DNA from: a bacterium
Lineage (GTDB): Bacteria; Electryoneota; RPQS01
Direction of reading: 5' to 3'
NCBI GenBank assembly: GCA_036504735.1
Contig: DASXUQ010000017.1
Span: 97,349 to 161,348 of the forward strand
DNA length: 64,000 bases
A program made the translations under genes and the position numbers. The notes beneath the pieces are model-generated. The model was not told the origin of the DNA and did not search any database. It was given only the letters and a program-made list of their open reading frames with translations. This document shows, piece by piece, positions 16,731 to 26,120 of this stretch. The stretch's first letter is position 1. Each line of letters begins with the position of its first letter.

Positions 16731-18242
16731 TCACGGGCAGACGGCGGTAACGAGGTAAAAGTAACGGTCAGAGGCGGCAATGGCACCGGAATCGGCAAAG
16801 GATGCAGCAGTCAGACCGGCTGCGATCTGCGCCCAGCCCGGACCGGGGAAGGGTGCGTCGACGGAGGTGGCTCGATAAACCGTGTAGGTCTCGAGTCCGC
16901 CGCCGACTGTCCAATTCAGCAGCAGGTCATTTCCCGATGGCTGCGCCGTCAGGTCCTGCACGGTGGCAGCGACACATTCGCATTCATCGGGGATGCCGTT
17001 ATGATTGGCGTCACGGCTGAACCCTGCGGCAATATCGCAGGCGTCGGCGCGGCCATTGTGGTTGCAGTCGACAGGGTTGTCCGGCAGGATTTTGAAAACC
17101 TCACCGCCGTCTAAATCGCAGATGTAAAGTTCTCCGAGGGCGTCTTGCCCAAAAGAAGAGATGCTGGTGATGGACAGGCCGCCACTCGGGGCCAGTTCTG
17201 CCGTACGCTCCTGAAAATCGGTGACTGTGCCGTTCACATAGCGAAAACTCCAGATCTGGTTGCTGCAAAAATCCGCAAAGAAATAGGTGCCCTGCAACGC
17301 GGAATCGGCGCAGCCACGATACACATAGCCTCCGGTGATGGCGCATTTGCCGCCGCTGTGGTCATAGTTGTAGATAGGCAAGGTCAGCGCGGGATCATTG
17401 CAGGTGCAGCCGGAGAGTCCGGTGCAGTGCAACCCCTCCATGCATCTCCAGCCGTAATTTTCCCCGCCCGGGCTGCCGGCCGCCTGCACATCAATCTCTT
17501 CCCAGGCTCCCTGTCCGACATCTCCGATGTACAGATCATGGGTGGCCCGGTCGAAGCTCCACCGCCAGGGATTCCGCAACCCCTTGGCCCAGATCTCATG
17601 CCGCACGGCCCACGGATTTGTCGGCGGAATGGCATAAGGGAAGGCGCTGTCCACATCGATTCGCAGCAGCTTGCCTAAGAGCGTCGTATCACTTTGGGCA
17701 CGATTCCCCGGGTCATTGGCATCCCCGCCGTCTCCCATGCCGATGTACAGGTAGCCGTCATTCCCGAAGGCCAGATTCCCGCCATTGTGATTGGCGAATG
17801 GCTGAGGTATGGTCAGGATCGTCTGTCCGCTGGCCGCGTCGGCGCTGTCCGGGTCGCTGGACACATGAAACCGCGCAATGACCGTTGCGCCGTCGCTGCT
17901 TCGGGTATAGTTGACGAAGAAGTAGCCGTTTGTAGCATAATTCGGATGAAAGGCCAGCCCGAGGAGGCCCTGCTCGCTGCCTGTGGCAAGGTTGGGCACG
18001 CTAAGAAATGGCCGGGACAGGACCGAACTGTTGCGCTCGATCCGAATTGCGCCCGTGCTGCCACTCCTCTGTTCGACGATGAATATCCTCGCGGTATCGC
18101 CCAACGGGGCCGTTACCAGGACGGGCCGCGACAGCCCGGAGGCGACGCGAATGGTGTGAGAAGCTTGGGCGGGAGTGATCTTCAATAGACAAATGACTAA
18201 GTAAGCACAGGTTAAAAGTTGTCCCAAATAAGGTCGTTGCAT
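16731..18242 (-). CDS. PQQ-type glucose/sorbosone dehydrogenase homologue with calcium-binding and FN3 tail
   Basis: A 503-residue exported protein, first gene of a two-gene unit. The ATG at 18242 has AAAGGAG at six bases. The signal peptide ends QASH. The GSDH propeller carries the same signatures as the next gene: EQGLLGLAFHPNY, NHNGGNLAFG, GDGGDANDPGNRAQ, KGLRNPWRWSFD and IGDVGQGAWEEID. The tail differs: instead of a sorting domain there are two calcium-binding-like repeats (DCNHNGRADACDI and DANHNGIPDECE, dockerin or thrombospondin type 3 pattern), followed by an FN3-like module. The two paralogues therefore share a catalytic core but not an attachment module. Conserved cysteines in the blades are shared. 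Confidence 0.88.
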   Translation of the reverse strand: MQRPYLGQLLTCAYLVICLLKITPAQASHTIRVASGLSRPVLVTAPLGDTARIFIVEQRSGSTGAIRIERNSSVLSRPFLSVPNLATGSEQGLLGLAFHPNYATNGYFFVNYTRSSDGATVIARFHVSSDPDSADAASGQTILTIPQPFANHNGGNLAFGNDGYLYIGMGDGGDANDPGNRAQSDTTLLGKLLRIDVDSAFPYAIPPTNPWAVRHEIWAKGLRNPWRWSFDRATHDLYIGDVGQGAWEEIDVQAAGSPGGENYGWRCMEGLHCTGLSGCTCNDPALTLPIYNYDHSGGKCAITGGYVYRGCADSALQGTYFFADFCSNQIWSFRYVNGTVTDFQERTAELAPSGGLSITSISSFGQDALGELYICDLDGGEVFKILPDNPVDCNHNGRADACDIAAGFSRDANHNGIPDECECVAATVQDLTAQPSGNDLLLNWTVGGGLETYTVYRATSVDAPFPGPGWAQIAAGLTAASFADSGAIAASDRYFYLVTAVCP

Positions 18243-18378
18243 ACGGTGCTCCTTTCGCTTGTTTAACCATCGGGAGAATTACCGGCCCCAAGTGCGCACT
18301 TGATCCGCAAGCTATAGATTCTATATTGAAGGAACGTGAGTCGACGAGCGGATGTTTCTTGCTGGAGGTCCTGATCCT

Positions 18379-18909
18379 ATGAATGAGCGCATCGAAGTTA
18401 TTCAGGGAGACATTACCCGTCAGACGGTGGATGCCATTGTCAATGCCGCAAACAGTACCCTGCTGGGTGGGGGTGGAGTGGATGGGGCGATTCACCGCGC
18501 CGCCGGACCGGAACTGCTCGAAGAGTGCATCACCCTCGGCGGCTGCGACACCGGCGATGCCCGCATTACCAAGGGCTACAGGTTGCCGGCGCGGTTTGTG
18601 ATCCACACGGTGGGACCGGTCTGGAAGGGCGGCGAGTATGAGGAGGATGACCTGCTGGCCAAGTGTTACCGAAGCTCACTGAAGCTGGCCCTCGAGCACG
18701 GCGTAAAGAGCATCGCCTTTCCCGCCATCAGCACCGGAGCCTACCATTTCCCGCTGGAGCGGGCCACGCAGGTCGCCGTGCGTGAAGTCCATGAGTTCTT
18801 GAGCAAGAACTCGACTTTGGAGAAGGTGGTTTTTGTGTGCTTCGACTCCCAAGCCTTTGAAGCCTATCAGGAAGCCTTACGGGAGACCGGTATTGTCTCC
18901 CATTCGTAG
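18379..18909 (+). CDS. Macro-domain ADP-ribose hydrolase (YmdB/MacroD-type)
   Basis: A 176-residue single macro domain that is expected to bind ADP-ribose and remove it from proteins or from O-acetyl-ADP-ribose. ATG at 18379 has GGAGG (18364-18368) ten bases upstream; an earlier in-frame ATG at 18352 adds nine residues without a ribosome site. Family signatures are complete: IEVIQGDIT at the N-terminus, the ligand loop [19 protein letters not shown] with the AIHRAAG helix, and the second loop [13 protein letters not shown] near residue 120. Cytoplasmic. It is divergent from the dehydrogenase genes and its 3' end overlaps the DMT permease gene, so the two are probably co-expressed. Confidence 0.92.
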   Translation: MNERIEVIQGDITRQTVDAIVNAANSTLLGGGGVDGAIHRAAGPELLEECITLGGCDTGDARITKGYRLPARFVIHTVGPVWKGGEYEEDDLLAKCYRSSLKLALEHGVKSIAFPAISTGAYHFPLERATQVAVREVHEFLSKNSTLEKVVFVCFDSQAFEAYQEALRETGIVSHS

Positions 18910-19933
18910 CGGAGTTCTGCTGGCACTTCTGGCCGCCGTCAGCTTTGGCGCGACAGCGCCGCTGATACAAAAGTTCGGACAGGGCACCGGTCCTTTCGCC
19001 ACAGCGGCGTTGCTGTATGCGGGTGCGGCTCTGGCGGCGCTGACCTTCCGCCGGGGCATCTCCGAGGAGGCCCCACTGAGCCGGCGGCATATTCCCCGTC
19101 TGCTGGCTGTGGCCTTTTGCGGTGCCTTTCTGGCGCCGGTGTTTCTGGCCTGGGGACTGCAACGCAGCAGTGGCACCGCAGCCTCGCTCATGCTCAATCT
19201 CGAAGCCGTGTTTACCTTCAGCCTTGGGTTGATTGTCTACCGGGAATATGTGGGGACCAAGGTCTGGCTCGCGGCTAGTCTTATCACCGCCGGTGCGGCT
19301 TTGCTGGCTTGGGGAACATCTGCGGCGGGACCTGCGTCCATGCTTGGTCTGGGAGCGGTGGCTCTGGCAACGGCTTTCTGGGCCTTGGACAATACACTTT
19401 CGCGGCCCCTTTCCGACTTGAATCCTGCGGCGGTCGTCAGTGGCAAGGGGCTAATCGGCGCGGCGCTCTCTGTGGTCCTGGTGCTGGTCTTCGGAGAAGT
19501 CCTCCCGCTGCCCGGTGCCGCTCTTGGCCTGCTGCTTTGTGGAGCCACGGGATACGGGCTAAGCCTGCGGTTCTATCTGCTGGCACAGAGACGGCTCGGC
19601 GCGGCCCGCACCGGGTCGGTGTTTGCCGCCGCTCCCTTTGTGGGGGCCTTAATTGCCTTGGGCCTTGGGCAGACGCTGGGTGGGATTGCTGTGCTGGCCG
19701 CCGCAGGGCTGATGCTCTGCGGATTGTACCTGCATTTGACCGAGCAGCATGAGCACCGGCACAGACATGCGGCCTTGGAGCATGTCCACGCGCACCATCA
19801 TGATGACTCTCATCACGAGCACCGTCACAACGCGCCGGTGGTGGGCACACACAGCCATGCCCATCGGCATGATCCAATGGAGCACAGTCACTCTCACGCA
19901 TCCGATAGCCATCACCGCCACAGTCACGGATAA
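18893..19933 (+). CDS. DMT-superfamily (EamA) permease with histidine-rich C-terminal tail
   Basis: About 346 residues. Two EamA repeats give roughly ten membrane helices (from [17 protein letters not shown] to [14 protein letters not shown]). The last ~60 residues form a cytoplasmic or periplasmic tail crowded with His ([51 protein letters not shown]), a likely metal-binding region. The start is uncertain because no ATG is suitable. TTG at 18893 with GGGAGA upstream places the first helix directly after the start and overlaps the macro gene by 17 bases; TTG at 18833 would add 20 residues. Solute unknown; the His tail suggests zinc, nickel or cobalt handling, but this is inference from composition. 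Confidence 0.82.
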   Translation: MSPIRSGVLLALLAAVSFGATAPLIQKFGQGTGPFATAALLYAGAALAALTFRRGISEEAPLSRRHIPRLLAVAFCGAFLAPVFLAWGLQRSSGTAASLMLNLEAVFTFSLGLIVYREYVGTKVWLAASLITAGAALLAWGTSAAGPASMLGLGAVALATAFWALDNTLSRPLSDLNPAAVVSGKGLIGAALSVVLVLVFGEVLPLPGAALGLLLCGATGYGLSLRFYLLAQRRLGAARTGSVFAAAPFVGALIALGLGQTLGGIAVLAAAGLMLCGLYLHLTEQHEHRHRHAALEHVHAHHHDDSHHEHRHNAPVVGTHSHAHRHDPMEHSHSHASDSHHRHSHG

Positions 19934-20205
19934 AACACAGAGAGGCATGGGGCATAGAGATCTCAATTCGGTCAAAAATTATAAGCCGTTGACTATATTT
20001 GCTTTGGGAAAACGGTTCGATTTATCGTAAGTTTTTAACAAAAGTGAAATTAGTCGTTTTTGCCGTGTCGTTCTCTACCAAATCTGCCAATTCTTCATTA
20101 TTTTCTGGAGAATCGTCCCCACTTAGGCGTATTATGGTGTGAGGGGCCGTCCAAACAGCGGCTCCGATCGTGTATGTCATCAGGCTGTAATTACAAGGTA
20201 ACAAC

Positions 20206-21369
20206 ATGAGTCTTCCGACAGAGCAGGAGACGGGGCGGGCAACCGCAAACCGCAGAGTCCGCACACAGGAAGCCGAACCTTCGCTGTTCGAGGCCTTCGA
20301 TCCGCTCAAAGGTGAGCGGCTGGAGATTATGAACCCGAACGGTGAGATTGCCAATCCGCGCTGGATGCCCCGGCTCTCCGAGCAGAAGCTGGTGGAGATC
20401 TACCGGATGATGCTCCTCGCGCGCATCGCCGACACCAAGGCCGTCTCCTATCAGCGGCAGGGCCGGCTGTTTACACTGCCTCCCAGTATGGGACAGGAAG
20501 CGGCGGCGGTGGGCAGCGCTTCGGTGCTGGAAGTCAAGGACTGGATTGCCCCGGCTTACCGGGAACTGGGCGCGCTGCTTACGCACGGCGTTCCGTTGTG
20601 GAAAATATATCTGTATCACAGTGGCAGTGAATTCGGCGCGGTCTATCCCGAGAACGTGCGCGTGCTGCCGCAGTCCGTGCCCATCTCTTCGCAGTTGCTG
20701 CATGCGGCGGGCATCGGCCATGCGATCAACTACAAAGGTTTGAAGGAAGTTGTGATCACCTACTTCGGCGACGGCGGCACGTCCGAAGGCGATTTCCATG
20801 AAGCGCTGAACTGGGCGGCGGTCTTCAGTTGCCCGGTGATTTTCTTTTGCAACAATAATCAATACGCCATTTCCCATCCGCGCACGCATCAGACCAAATC
20901 GGCCACACTGGCGCAGAAGGCGATTGCTTACGGGATGCCGGGAATTCAGGTCGATGGCAATGATATCTTTGCCGTGTATCGCGCGACCAAAGATGCCGCG
21001 GATTATGCCCGGGCGGGAAACGGCCCGGTGATGATTGAAGCGGAAACCTACCGCCTCGGCGCGCACACCACGTCCGATGATCCGACGCGTTACCGCCAGC
21101 CCGACGAGGAAAAACTCTGGCATGAACGCGATCCGCTGCTCCGCATGCGCCGCTATCTGGAAGCCCAGAAGCTGTGGAGCGAGCCGCAGGAACAGCAGGC
21201 CGCGGAAGAAGCCACCAAGATTGCGGATGAAGCCTTTAAGCAGGCGTCGGCTGTCCCAATGAACACACCTGAGGAAGTGATGAGCCATCTGTTTGAGACG
21301 CCTCCCGAAGAGTTGAAGAAGCAGCTTGCTTCCCTGAAAAGCTTCCTGAGCTGGAAGGAGGGCCGCTGA
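20206..21369 (+). CDS. pdhA: 2-oxo acid dehydrogenase E1 component, alpha subunit
   Basis: A 387-residue thiamine-diphosphate enzyme subunit that decarboxylates a 2-oxo acid and passes the acyl group to E2 lipoate. The ThDP/magnesium motif GDGGTSEGDF is at 188-197 and ends with NNNQYAIS (216-223). The phosphorylation-loop region has YRLGAHTTSDDPTRYR. Overall it resembles Firmicutes PdhA (QGRLFTLPPSMGQEAA, DWIAPAYRELGALL), but branched-chain and aromatic 2-oxo acid enzymes share this form, so the substrate is open. A 20-50 residue N-terminal extension precedes the core. The ribosome site is a modest AAGG. It heads a cluster of closely spaced or overlapping genes. Confidence 0.92.
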   Translation: MSLPTEQETGRATANRRVRTQEAEPSLFEAFDPLKGERLEIMNPNGEIANPRWMPRLSEQKLVEIYRMMLLARIADTKAVSYQRQGRLFTLPPSMGQEAAAVGSASVLEVKDWIAPAYRELGALLTHGVPLWKIYLYHSGSEFGAVYPENVRVLPQSVPISSQLLHAAGIGHAINYKGLKEVVITYFGDGGTSEGDFHEALNWAAVFSCPVIFFCNNNQYAISHPRTHQTKSATLAQKAIAYGMPGIQVDGNDIFAVYRATKDAADYARAGNGPVMIEAETYRLGAHTTSDDPTRYRQPDEEKLWHERDPLLRMRRYLEAQKLWSEPQEQQAAEEATKIADEAFKQASAVPMNTPEEVMSHLFETPPEELKKQLASLKSFLSWKEGR

Positions 21370-21370
21370 C

Positions 21371-22348
21371 ATGGCCGTTATGACGATGGTGCAGGCGATT
21401 ACCTCCGCGCTGGATGCCAAGCTCGCCGATGACGAGAATGTGCTCTGCTTCGGGGAAGACGTTGGCGTAGAGGGCGGCGTCTTCCGTGCGACGGAAGGTT
21501 TGCAGAAAAAATACGGTGTGAAGCGTGTGTTTGATACGCCGCTGGCGGAATCTTCGATTGTCGGCGCGGCGATTGGTATGGCCATCGCGGGATTAAGGCC
21601 GGTAGCGGAAATTCAGTTCGACGGCTTTGTGCATCCCGCGACCAACCAGATCGTGTCGCATCTGGCGCGCTACCGTTACCGGACACGCGGCAAGCGACCC
21701 ATGCCGGTCGTTGTGCGCTTTCCCAACGGCGGCGGTGTGCGCGCGCTGGAACTGCACAGTGATAGCAACGAAGCCATCTATGCCCATTTCCCCGGACTGA
21801 AAGTGGTGATGCCGTCCACGCCGTACGACGCTAAGGGGCTGCTGATCAGTGCGATTGAGGACAATGATCCGGTGATCTTCATGGAGCCCAAGCGGGTGTA
21901 TCGCGCCATCAAGCAGGAGGTGCCGGAAGGCATTTACCGCATTCCCATCGGCAAGGCGCGTGTACTGGCTGAAGGCAGCGACCTCACCGTGGTGGCGTAC
22001 GGCGCGATGGTGCGCGTGGTGCAGCAGGCGATGATCGAGGCCAAAAAGGAAGGCATCTCGGTTGAACTGATTGACTTGCGCACGATCTATCCGATGGACA
22101 CGGCAACGATTGTCGAGTCCGTGAAGAAGACCGGGCGCATTCTGGTGGTGCATGAGGCTCCCGAGAGCTTCGGTGTGGCGGCGGAAATTATCGCTCGCGT
22201 CAACGAGCAGGCCTTCTATTATCTGGAAGCGCCGCCTGCCCGTTTGACCGGCACCGATACGATTCCTCCGCTGCCGAAGAGCGAGGATCTCTATTTCTTC
22301 CCGCCCGAGCGCGTCCTTTACGAGATCAAGAAAACCCTCGAAAGCTGA
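21371..22348 (+). CDS. pdhB: 2-oxo acid dehydrogenase E1 component, beta subunit
   Basis: A 325-residue partner of the alpha subunit; together they form the alpha2-beta2 E1. Typical features are FGEDVGVEGGVFRATEGL near residue 28 with the ThDP-binding Glu, FDTPLAESSIVGAAIG, AEIQFDGFVHPA and HSDSNEAIYAHFPGLKVV, and the C-terminal transketolase domain with SVELIDLRTIYPMD and LVVHEAPESFG. Only one base separates it from the alpha stop codon, which supports translational coupling. Substrate specificity cannot be read by eye. The normal His usually seen in PHGGGVRA-type loops appears here as N-G-G-G-V-R-A followed by LELHSD, an ordinary family form. Confidence 0.92.
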   Translation: MAVMTMVQAITSALDAKLADDENVLCFGEDVGVEGGVFRATEGLQKKYGVKRVFDTPLAESSIVGAAIGMAIAGLRPVAEIQFDGFVHPATNQIVSHLARYRYRTRGKRPMPVVVRFPNGGGVRALELHSDSNEAIYAHFPGLKVVMPSTPYDAKGLLISAIEDNDPVIFMEPKRVYRAIKQEVPEGIYRIPIGKARVLAEGSDLTVVAYGAMVRVVQQAMIEAKKEGISVELIDLRTIYPMDTATIVESVKKTGRILVVHEAPESFGVAAEIIARVNEQAFYYLEAPPARLTGTDTIPPLPKSEDLYFFPPERVLYEIKKTLES

Positions 22349-22360
22349 AGGTGCAAGCAC

Positions 22361-23677
22361 ATGGCATTTGTCTTTAAGTTTCCGGATATCGGCGAGGGCA
22401 TCCACGAGGGCAAAATTCTCGAGTGGCGCGTCGCGCGCGGCCAGATGATTAATGAAGGCGATCCGCTCGTTAAGGTGGAAACGGATAAAGTGGTGGCGGA
22501 TATTCCTTCTCCTCGCACTGGGATGATCAAGACCCTGTTCGGCAAAGTCGGACAGGTGATCAACGTCGGCGACGTGCTGGCGGAACTGGATGCGCAGGGC
22601 GAAGAAGCCAGCGCCGAAGAAGTTGCCGCGGCTCCCACCAAGAAAGAAGAATTGAAGGAAGCCGGCTACGGTGTGGTGGGCGAAATCGAAGTCGCCAAGA
22701 CCGACGCCTTTTTGCCTGCAACCGGTGAGGGCTTCGAAGAAAACGGCGGTGGCACCACGACGGTAGAACGCAGGCATGTGCTGGCGTCACCTGTCGCCCG
22801 GCGCATGGCGAAGGATCTGGGCGTGGACCTGCGCGCGGTGCAGGGTTCGGGTCCCGCTGGCCGCGTAATGAAAGAAGATATTGAACGCGCGTCACAGCGG
22901 CGAACGCCAGCATCTGCGCCGTCCGCACCCGCACCGCGACCGGCGGCACCCGCACCGGCGCCGCGTCCCGAGTATGCCGAGCGTGAAGAGTTCGAAGATC
23001 TCACGCAGATCCGCAAGACCATAGCCGCGCGGATGGCGCAATCCAAGTATACGGCACCGCATTTCACGGCCTTCGATGATGTAGAAGTATCGAGACTGGT
23101 CGAGATCCGCCGAGAACAGAAGGACGTGCTGGCCCAGCAGGGGATTACGCTATCGTATCTGCCGTTTATTGTACGCGCCGCCGCCGTGGCGCTGCGGGAA
23201 CACCGCAAGTTGAATTGCCGACTCGATCTGGACAACAACCGTGTGGTCTACCACAACTATGTCAACATCGGCATGGCGGTAGATACTCCCGACGGGCTGA
23301 TTGTGCCTGTCATCAAGGATGCGGACAAGAAGAGCATTCTCGAACTGGCGATGATCATTCAGGATCTGGGCACTCGCGCACGCGAGCGCAAGTTGGCGCT
23401 GAGCGAGATCCGGGAAGGCACGTTTTCGATTACCAACTTCGGTTCACTGGCCGGGCGCTATGGAACGCCGATCATCAACTATCCGGAAGTGGCGATTCTC
23501 GGCATTGGCCGCATTCAGGAACAGCCGGTGGTCCGAAACGGTCAGATCGTTCCCGGCCAGATGCTGCCGCTATCGCTGAGCGCCGATCATCGCATTGTGG
23601 ATGGCGGCGACGTCGCCCGTTTCCTCAAGGATCTGATGGCCTTTCTGTCCGATCCGGTCAACCTGCTGCTGAGATAA
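22361..23677 (+). CDS. pdhC: 2-oxo acid dehydrogenase E2 component (dihydrolipoamide acyltransferase)
   Basis: A 438-residue core enzyme that transfers the acyl group from lipoate to CoA. There is one N-terminal lipoyl domain with the lipoylated Lys43 in VETDKVVAD, then a peripheral subunit-binding domain (LASPVARRMAKDLGVDL to GRVMKEDIERA, about 145-178). An Ala/Pro-rich hinge (about 182-207) follows, then the catalytic domain ending in the active-site motif DHRIVDGGD near residue 413. The stretch FSITNFGSLAGRYGTPIIN is typical. A single lipoyl domain is usual for branched-chain type E2 and for Firmicutes PDH. The neighbouring ligase-like gene could lipoylate Lys43. Confidence 0.93.
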   Translation: MAFVFKFPDIGEGIHEGKILEWRVARGQMINEGDPLVKVETDKVVADIPSPRTGMIKTLFGKVGQVINVGDVLAELDAQGEEASAEEVAAAPTKKEELKEAGYGVVGEIEVAKTDAFLPATGEGFEENGGGTTTVERRHVLASPVARRMAKDLGVDLRAVQGSGPAGRVMKEDIERASQRRTPASAPSAPAPRPAAPAPAPRPEYAEREEFEDLTQIRKTIAARMAQSKYTAPHFTAFDDVEVSRLVEIRREQKDVLAQQGITLSYLPFIVRAAAVALREHRKLNCRLDLDNNRVVYHNYVNIGMAVDTPDGLIVPVIKDADKKSILELAMIIQDLGTRARERKLALSEIREGTFSITNFGSLAGRYGTPIINYPEVAILGIGRIQEQPVVRNGQIVPGQMLPLSLSADHRIVDGGDVARFLKDLMAFLSDPVNLLLR

Positions 23678-23686
23678 GGAGCATCT

Positions 23687-25036
23687 ATGAAAACCTTCGA
23701 TGTGGTGATCATCGGCGGCGGCCCCGCGGGATACGTGGCGGCCATTCGCTCCGCGCAGCTTGAAATGACCACGGCGATTATCGAAAAGTCGCGCCTCGGC
23801 GGCATGTGTTTGAACTGGGGCTGCGTCCCTTCGCGCCGCTTGATGGAGAGTGCGCGGCTGTACCGGCGCTTCCTGAGCGCCGGTTCCTTCGGAATCGAAG
23901 GCGCGGATCCCGATCACATCCATTTCAACTGGCAGAAGTCCCTTCAGGAGAAAGACAAGATCGTCACGCGCCTCGTCAAAGGCGTCGAGTTTCTGATGAA
24001 GAAGAATCGCGTGGAGGTCATCAGTGGCGAAGGGCGGCTCCTGAGCAATGCGCGCGTGGAAGTGAACGGCGAAGCCATTGGCGCGGGCAAGATCATCATT
24101 GCCACCGGTTCGCGGCCTAATCGCGCGCCGCTGGCACAGTTGCCCGACGCTCTGGTGATGGAAATTGACCAGCTTTACTCCAGTCCGACTCTGCCGGATA
24201 ACATTGTGGTCGTCGGTGGCGACGTGGTGGCCTGCGAAACCGCGTCCCTGCTCAGTCTGCTCGGCAAGAAGGTAACGATGGTGGCCTCGCAGGAGCGGCT
24301 GGTGCCGTGGATGGACGACGCGATCATCAAGTTTGTCACCGACCGTTTCAAAAAAGACGGCATTCGGGTGCTGATGGGCTCTCCCGTGCCCGTGGCGGCC
24401 AAGGGCGGGATCAAAGTCGGAAGCGAAACGATTGCCTGCGACCTGGTGCTGAACGCGTCGCGGCGCACGGCAATTCTGCCGGATTTCGGCGACGTGCCGG
24501 TGGATCTGGAAAACGGCTTCATCCGCGTGAATGAATTCATGCAAACCAGTGTGCCGTCCGTCTATGCTGCGGGTGACGTGACGGGGCAGATTTTCGCTCA
24601 CATCGCGTCGGCACAGGGCGCGTGCGCGATCAATCACATGGCCGGATTGCGCGAGCCTGTGGACTACCGCACCATGCCGACAACCATTTATATGGAGCCG
24701 GAAGTGGGGTCGGTGGGCCTGTCCGAAGTGCAGATCACCGATGCAGGCACCGAGTATGTCAAGGGCGAGTTTCCCATGTCGGTGAACAGCCGTGCGATGG
24801 TGGAAGGCACCCCGGAAGGCTTTGTGAAAATGCTGGCCGATCAGAAGTACGGTGAACTGCTGGGCGTGCATATTGTGGCCGAACATGCGGGCGACCTGAT
24901 TGCCGAGGCGGCCATGTGTATTAAGACAGAAGGCACGCTGGATGATCTGTCGCGCGTGGTGCATGCTCATCCGACGGTGAGCGAGACGTTGCTGGAAGCA
25001 AGTTTCAAAGCGATGGGCAAGCCCCTGCATGTGTGA
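23687..25036 (+). CDS. lpdA: Dihydrolipoamide dehydrogenase (E3)
   Basis: A 449-residue flavoprotein that reoxidises dihydrolipoamide with NAD+. The FAD motif VVIIGGGPAGYVAA is at the N-terminus and the redox-active pair Cys41/Cys46 sits in GGMCLNWGCVPSR. The usual Lys after C-V-P-S is Arg here. The NAD-binding fold has NIVVVGGDVVACETASLLSLLG, in which the common G-G-G-x-x-G is partly altered to G-G-D-V-V-A. The second FAD motif is SVYAAGDVTG and the C-terminal active-site pair is in HAHPTVSE. The changes at the NAD motif and after the Cys pair are worth noting, but the enzyme looks functional. The stop codon overlaps the next start (TGATG). Confidence 0.9.
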   Translation: MKTFDVVIIGGGPAGYVAAIRSAQLEMTTAIIEKSRLGGMCLNWGCVPSRRLMESARLYRRFLSAGSFGIEGADPDHIHFNWQKSLQEKDKIVTRLVKGVEFLMKKNRVEVISGEGRLLSNARVEVNGEAIGAGKIIIATGSRPNRAPLAQLPDALVMEIDQLYSSPTLPDNIVVVGGDVVACETASLLSLLGKKVTMVASQERLVPWMDDAIIKFVTDRFKKDGIRVLMGSPVPVAAKGGIKVGSETIACDLVLNASRRTAILPDFGDVPVDLENGFIRVNEFMQTSVPSVYAAGDVTGQIFAHIASAQGACAINHMAGLREPVDYRTMPTTIYMEPEVGSVGLSEVQITDAGTEYVKGEFPMSVNSRAMVEGTPEGFVKMLADQKYGELLGVHIVAEHAGDLIAEAAMCIKTEGTLDDLSRVVHAHPTVSETLLEASFKAMGKPLHV

Positions 25037-25686
25037 TGCGCGAGAGTGATGCTGTGAATCTGCTGCCTTACGATTTGCCCGATGCCGGTTTGCTCTACCC
25101 ATCCAACGGGGATGCAGGCCGCGCCTGTGTGTTTGTCCCCGAGCGGGTGCTGGTGGTAATCGGCAAGGGTTCCGACCCCGAACTCGAAGTGCACGCCGAC
25201 ACCGTTCTGCGGGACGAGGTGCCTGTGCTGCGGCGTGGCACCGGGGGCTGTGCGGTGGTACTGGCGCCGACGATGCTGGTGGTGGCCTTTGCGCTTTATG
25301 AAACGGAGCAGGGCAAGTCCTCCGACTACTTCCGCGCTTTCAATGATATGATTATCCGCAGTCTGGAGGAATTGGGAATCTCCGACATCGTGCAGGCGGG
25401 CATTTCCGATATCGCTCGCCACGGACGCAAGATCGCGGGCAGCGCCCTCTACCGCAATAAGACGACGATCTTCTATCATGCGGTGATCAATCTCTCCAGC
25501 GGAACAAGTCTGATGGAACGCTACCTGAAGCATCCGCCGCGCACTCCCGACTACCGCGAGAACCGTTCGCATGAAGATTTTGTGACCTCGCTGGCGGCGG
25601 AAGGATTCGTGATCGACACCGAACTGTTCAGGGAGAAGGTGGAAGTGGAATTCCGCACCTATCTTCAGAAAGCACACGCCGCGTGA
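25036..25686 (+). CDS. Short lipoate-protein ligase A-like protein (BPL/LplA fold)
   Basis: A 216-residue protein of the biotin/lipoate ligase fold. The family motif appears as LRRGTGGCAVVL (residues 65-76; usual form R-R-x-S-G-G-G-A-V, third Gly replaced by Cys). The catalytic Lys is Lys132 in GRKIAGSAL. It lacks the C-terminal accessory domain of classical LplA (about 337 residues), so it resembles the short ligases that work with a separate domain, or octanoyl/lipoyl transferases. ATG at 25036 overlaps the E3 stop (TGATG). Position next to E2 and E3 indicates that it lipoylates this complex. The following gene starts inside its stop codon, so expression is coupled. Confidence 0.75.
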   Translation: MRESDAVNLLPYDLPDAGLLYPSNGDAGRACVFVPERVLVVIGKGSDPELEVHADTVLRDEVPVLRRGTGGCAVVLAPTMLVVAFALYETEQGKSSDYFRAFNDMIIRSLEELGISDIVQAGISDIARHGRKIAGSALYRNKTTIFYHAVINLSSGTSLMERYLKHPPRTPDYRENRSHEDFVTSLAAEGFVIDTELFREKVEVEFRTYLQKAHAA

Positions 25687-26114
25687 AACCCGGACTGACC
25701 AAAGGCCTGAAGCACACGTACGACGTCACGGTCACGCCGGAGATGGTGGTGAATTTCGCCGGGCACGCGCTGCATCCCTTTTATCCGACGTATTGGGCGT
25801 GCCATCATGCCGAGTATACCTGCCGGCTGCTGTTGGAGCCGTTTCTGGAAAGCGATGAGGACGGCATCGGCTCGGGTCTGTTCATCCGCCATCACTCGCC
25901 GACGCTGGTGGGGCAGACGATCCACATTGTCGCCACCGTGACTCATGTGCGCGGAGGCAATCATCTGGTCTGTCATTTCGAAATGACCGAGCGTGGCCGC
26001 CGCGTGGCGCACGGACATGTGCATCAGGTGATTCTGCCCCGGGAGCGTATCGAGCAGATGCGTGCGGACCTCGAGCGGGAGCAGCGCCTGCAAACCGCCG
26101 ACACCAACTTGTGA
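25683..26114 (+). CDS. Hotdog-fold thioesterase-like protein
   Basis: A 143-residue protein with a GTG start that overlaps the preceding stop (GTGA). The pattern IGSGLFIRHHSPTLVGQTIHIVATV, ending in HGHVHQVILPRERI, matches the hotdog thioesterases of the fluoroacetyl-CoA/PaaI-like group. The N-terminal half has HPFYPTYWACHHAEYTCR, which replaces the usual P-x-M-x-x-x-E helix, so the catalytic residue is not obvious. It probably hydrolyses an acyl-CoA, possibly a dead-end intermediate of the cluster. A hydratase (MaoC-type) role is a less likely alternative, as the MaoC motif is absent. Cytoplasmic. Confidence 0.7.
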   Translation: MKPGLTKGLKHTYDVTVTPEMVVNFAGHALHPFYPTYWACHHAEYTCRLLLEPFLESDEDGIGSGLFIRHHSPTLVGQTIHIVATVTHVRGGNHLVCHFEMTERGRRVAHGHVHQVILPRERIEQMRADLEREQRLQTADTNL

Positions 26115-26120
26115 GGGTTT

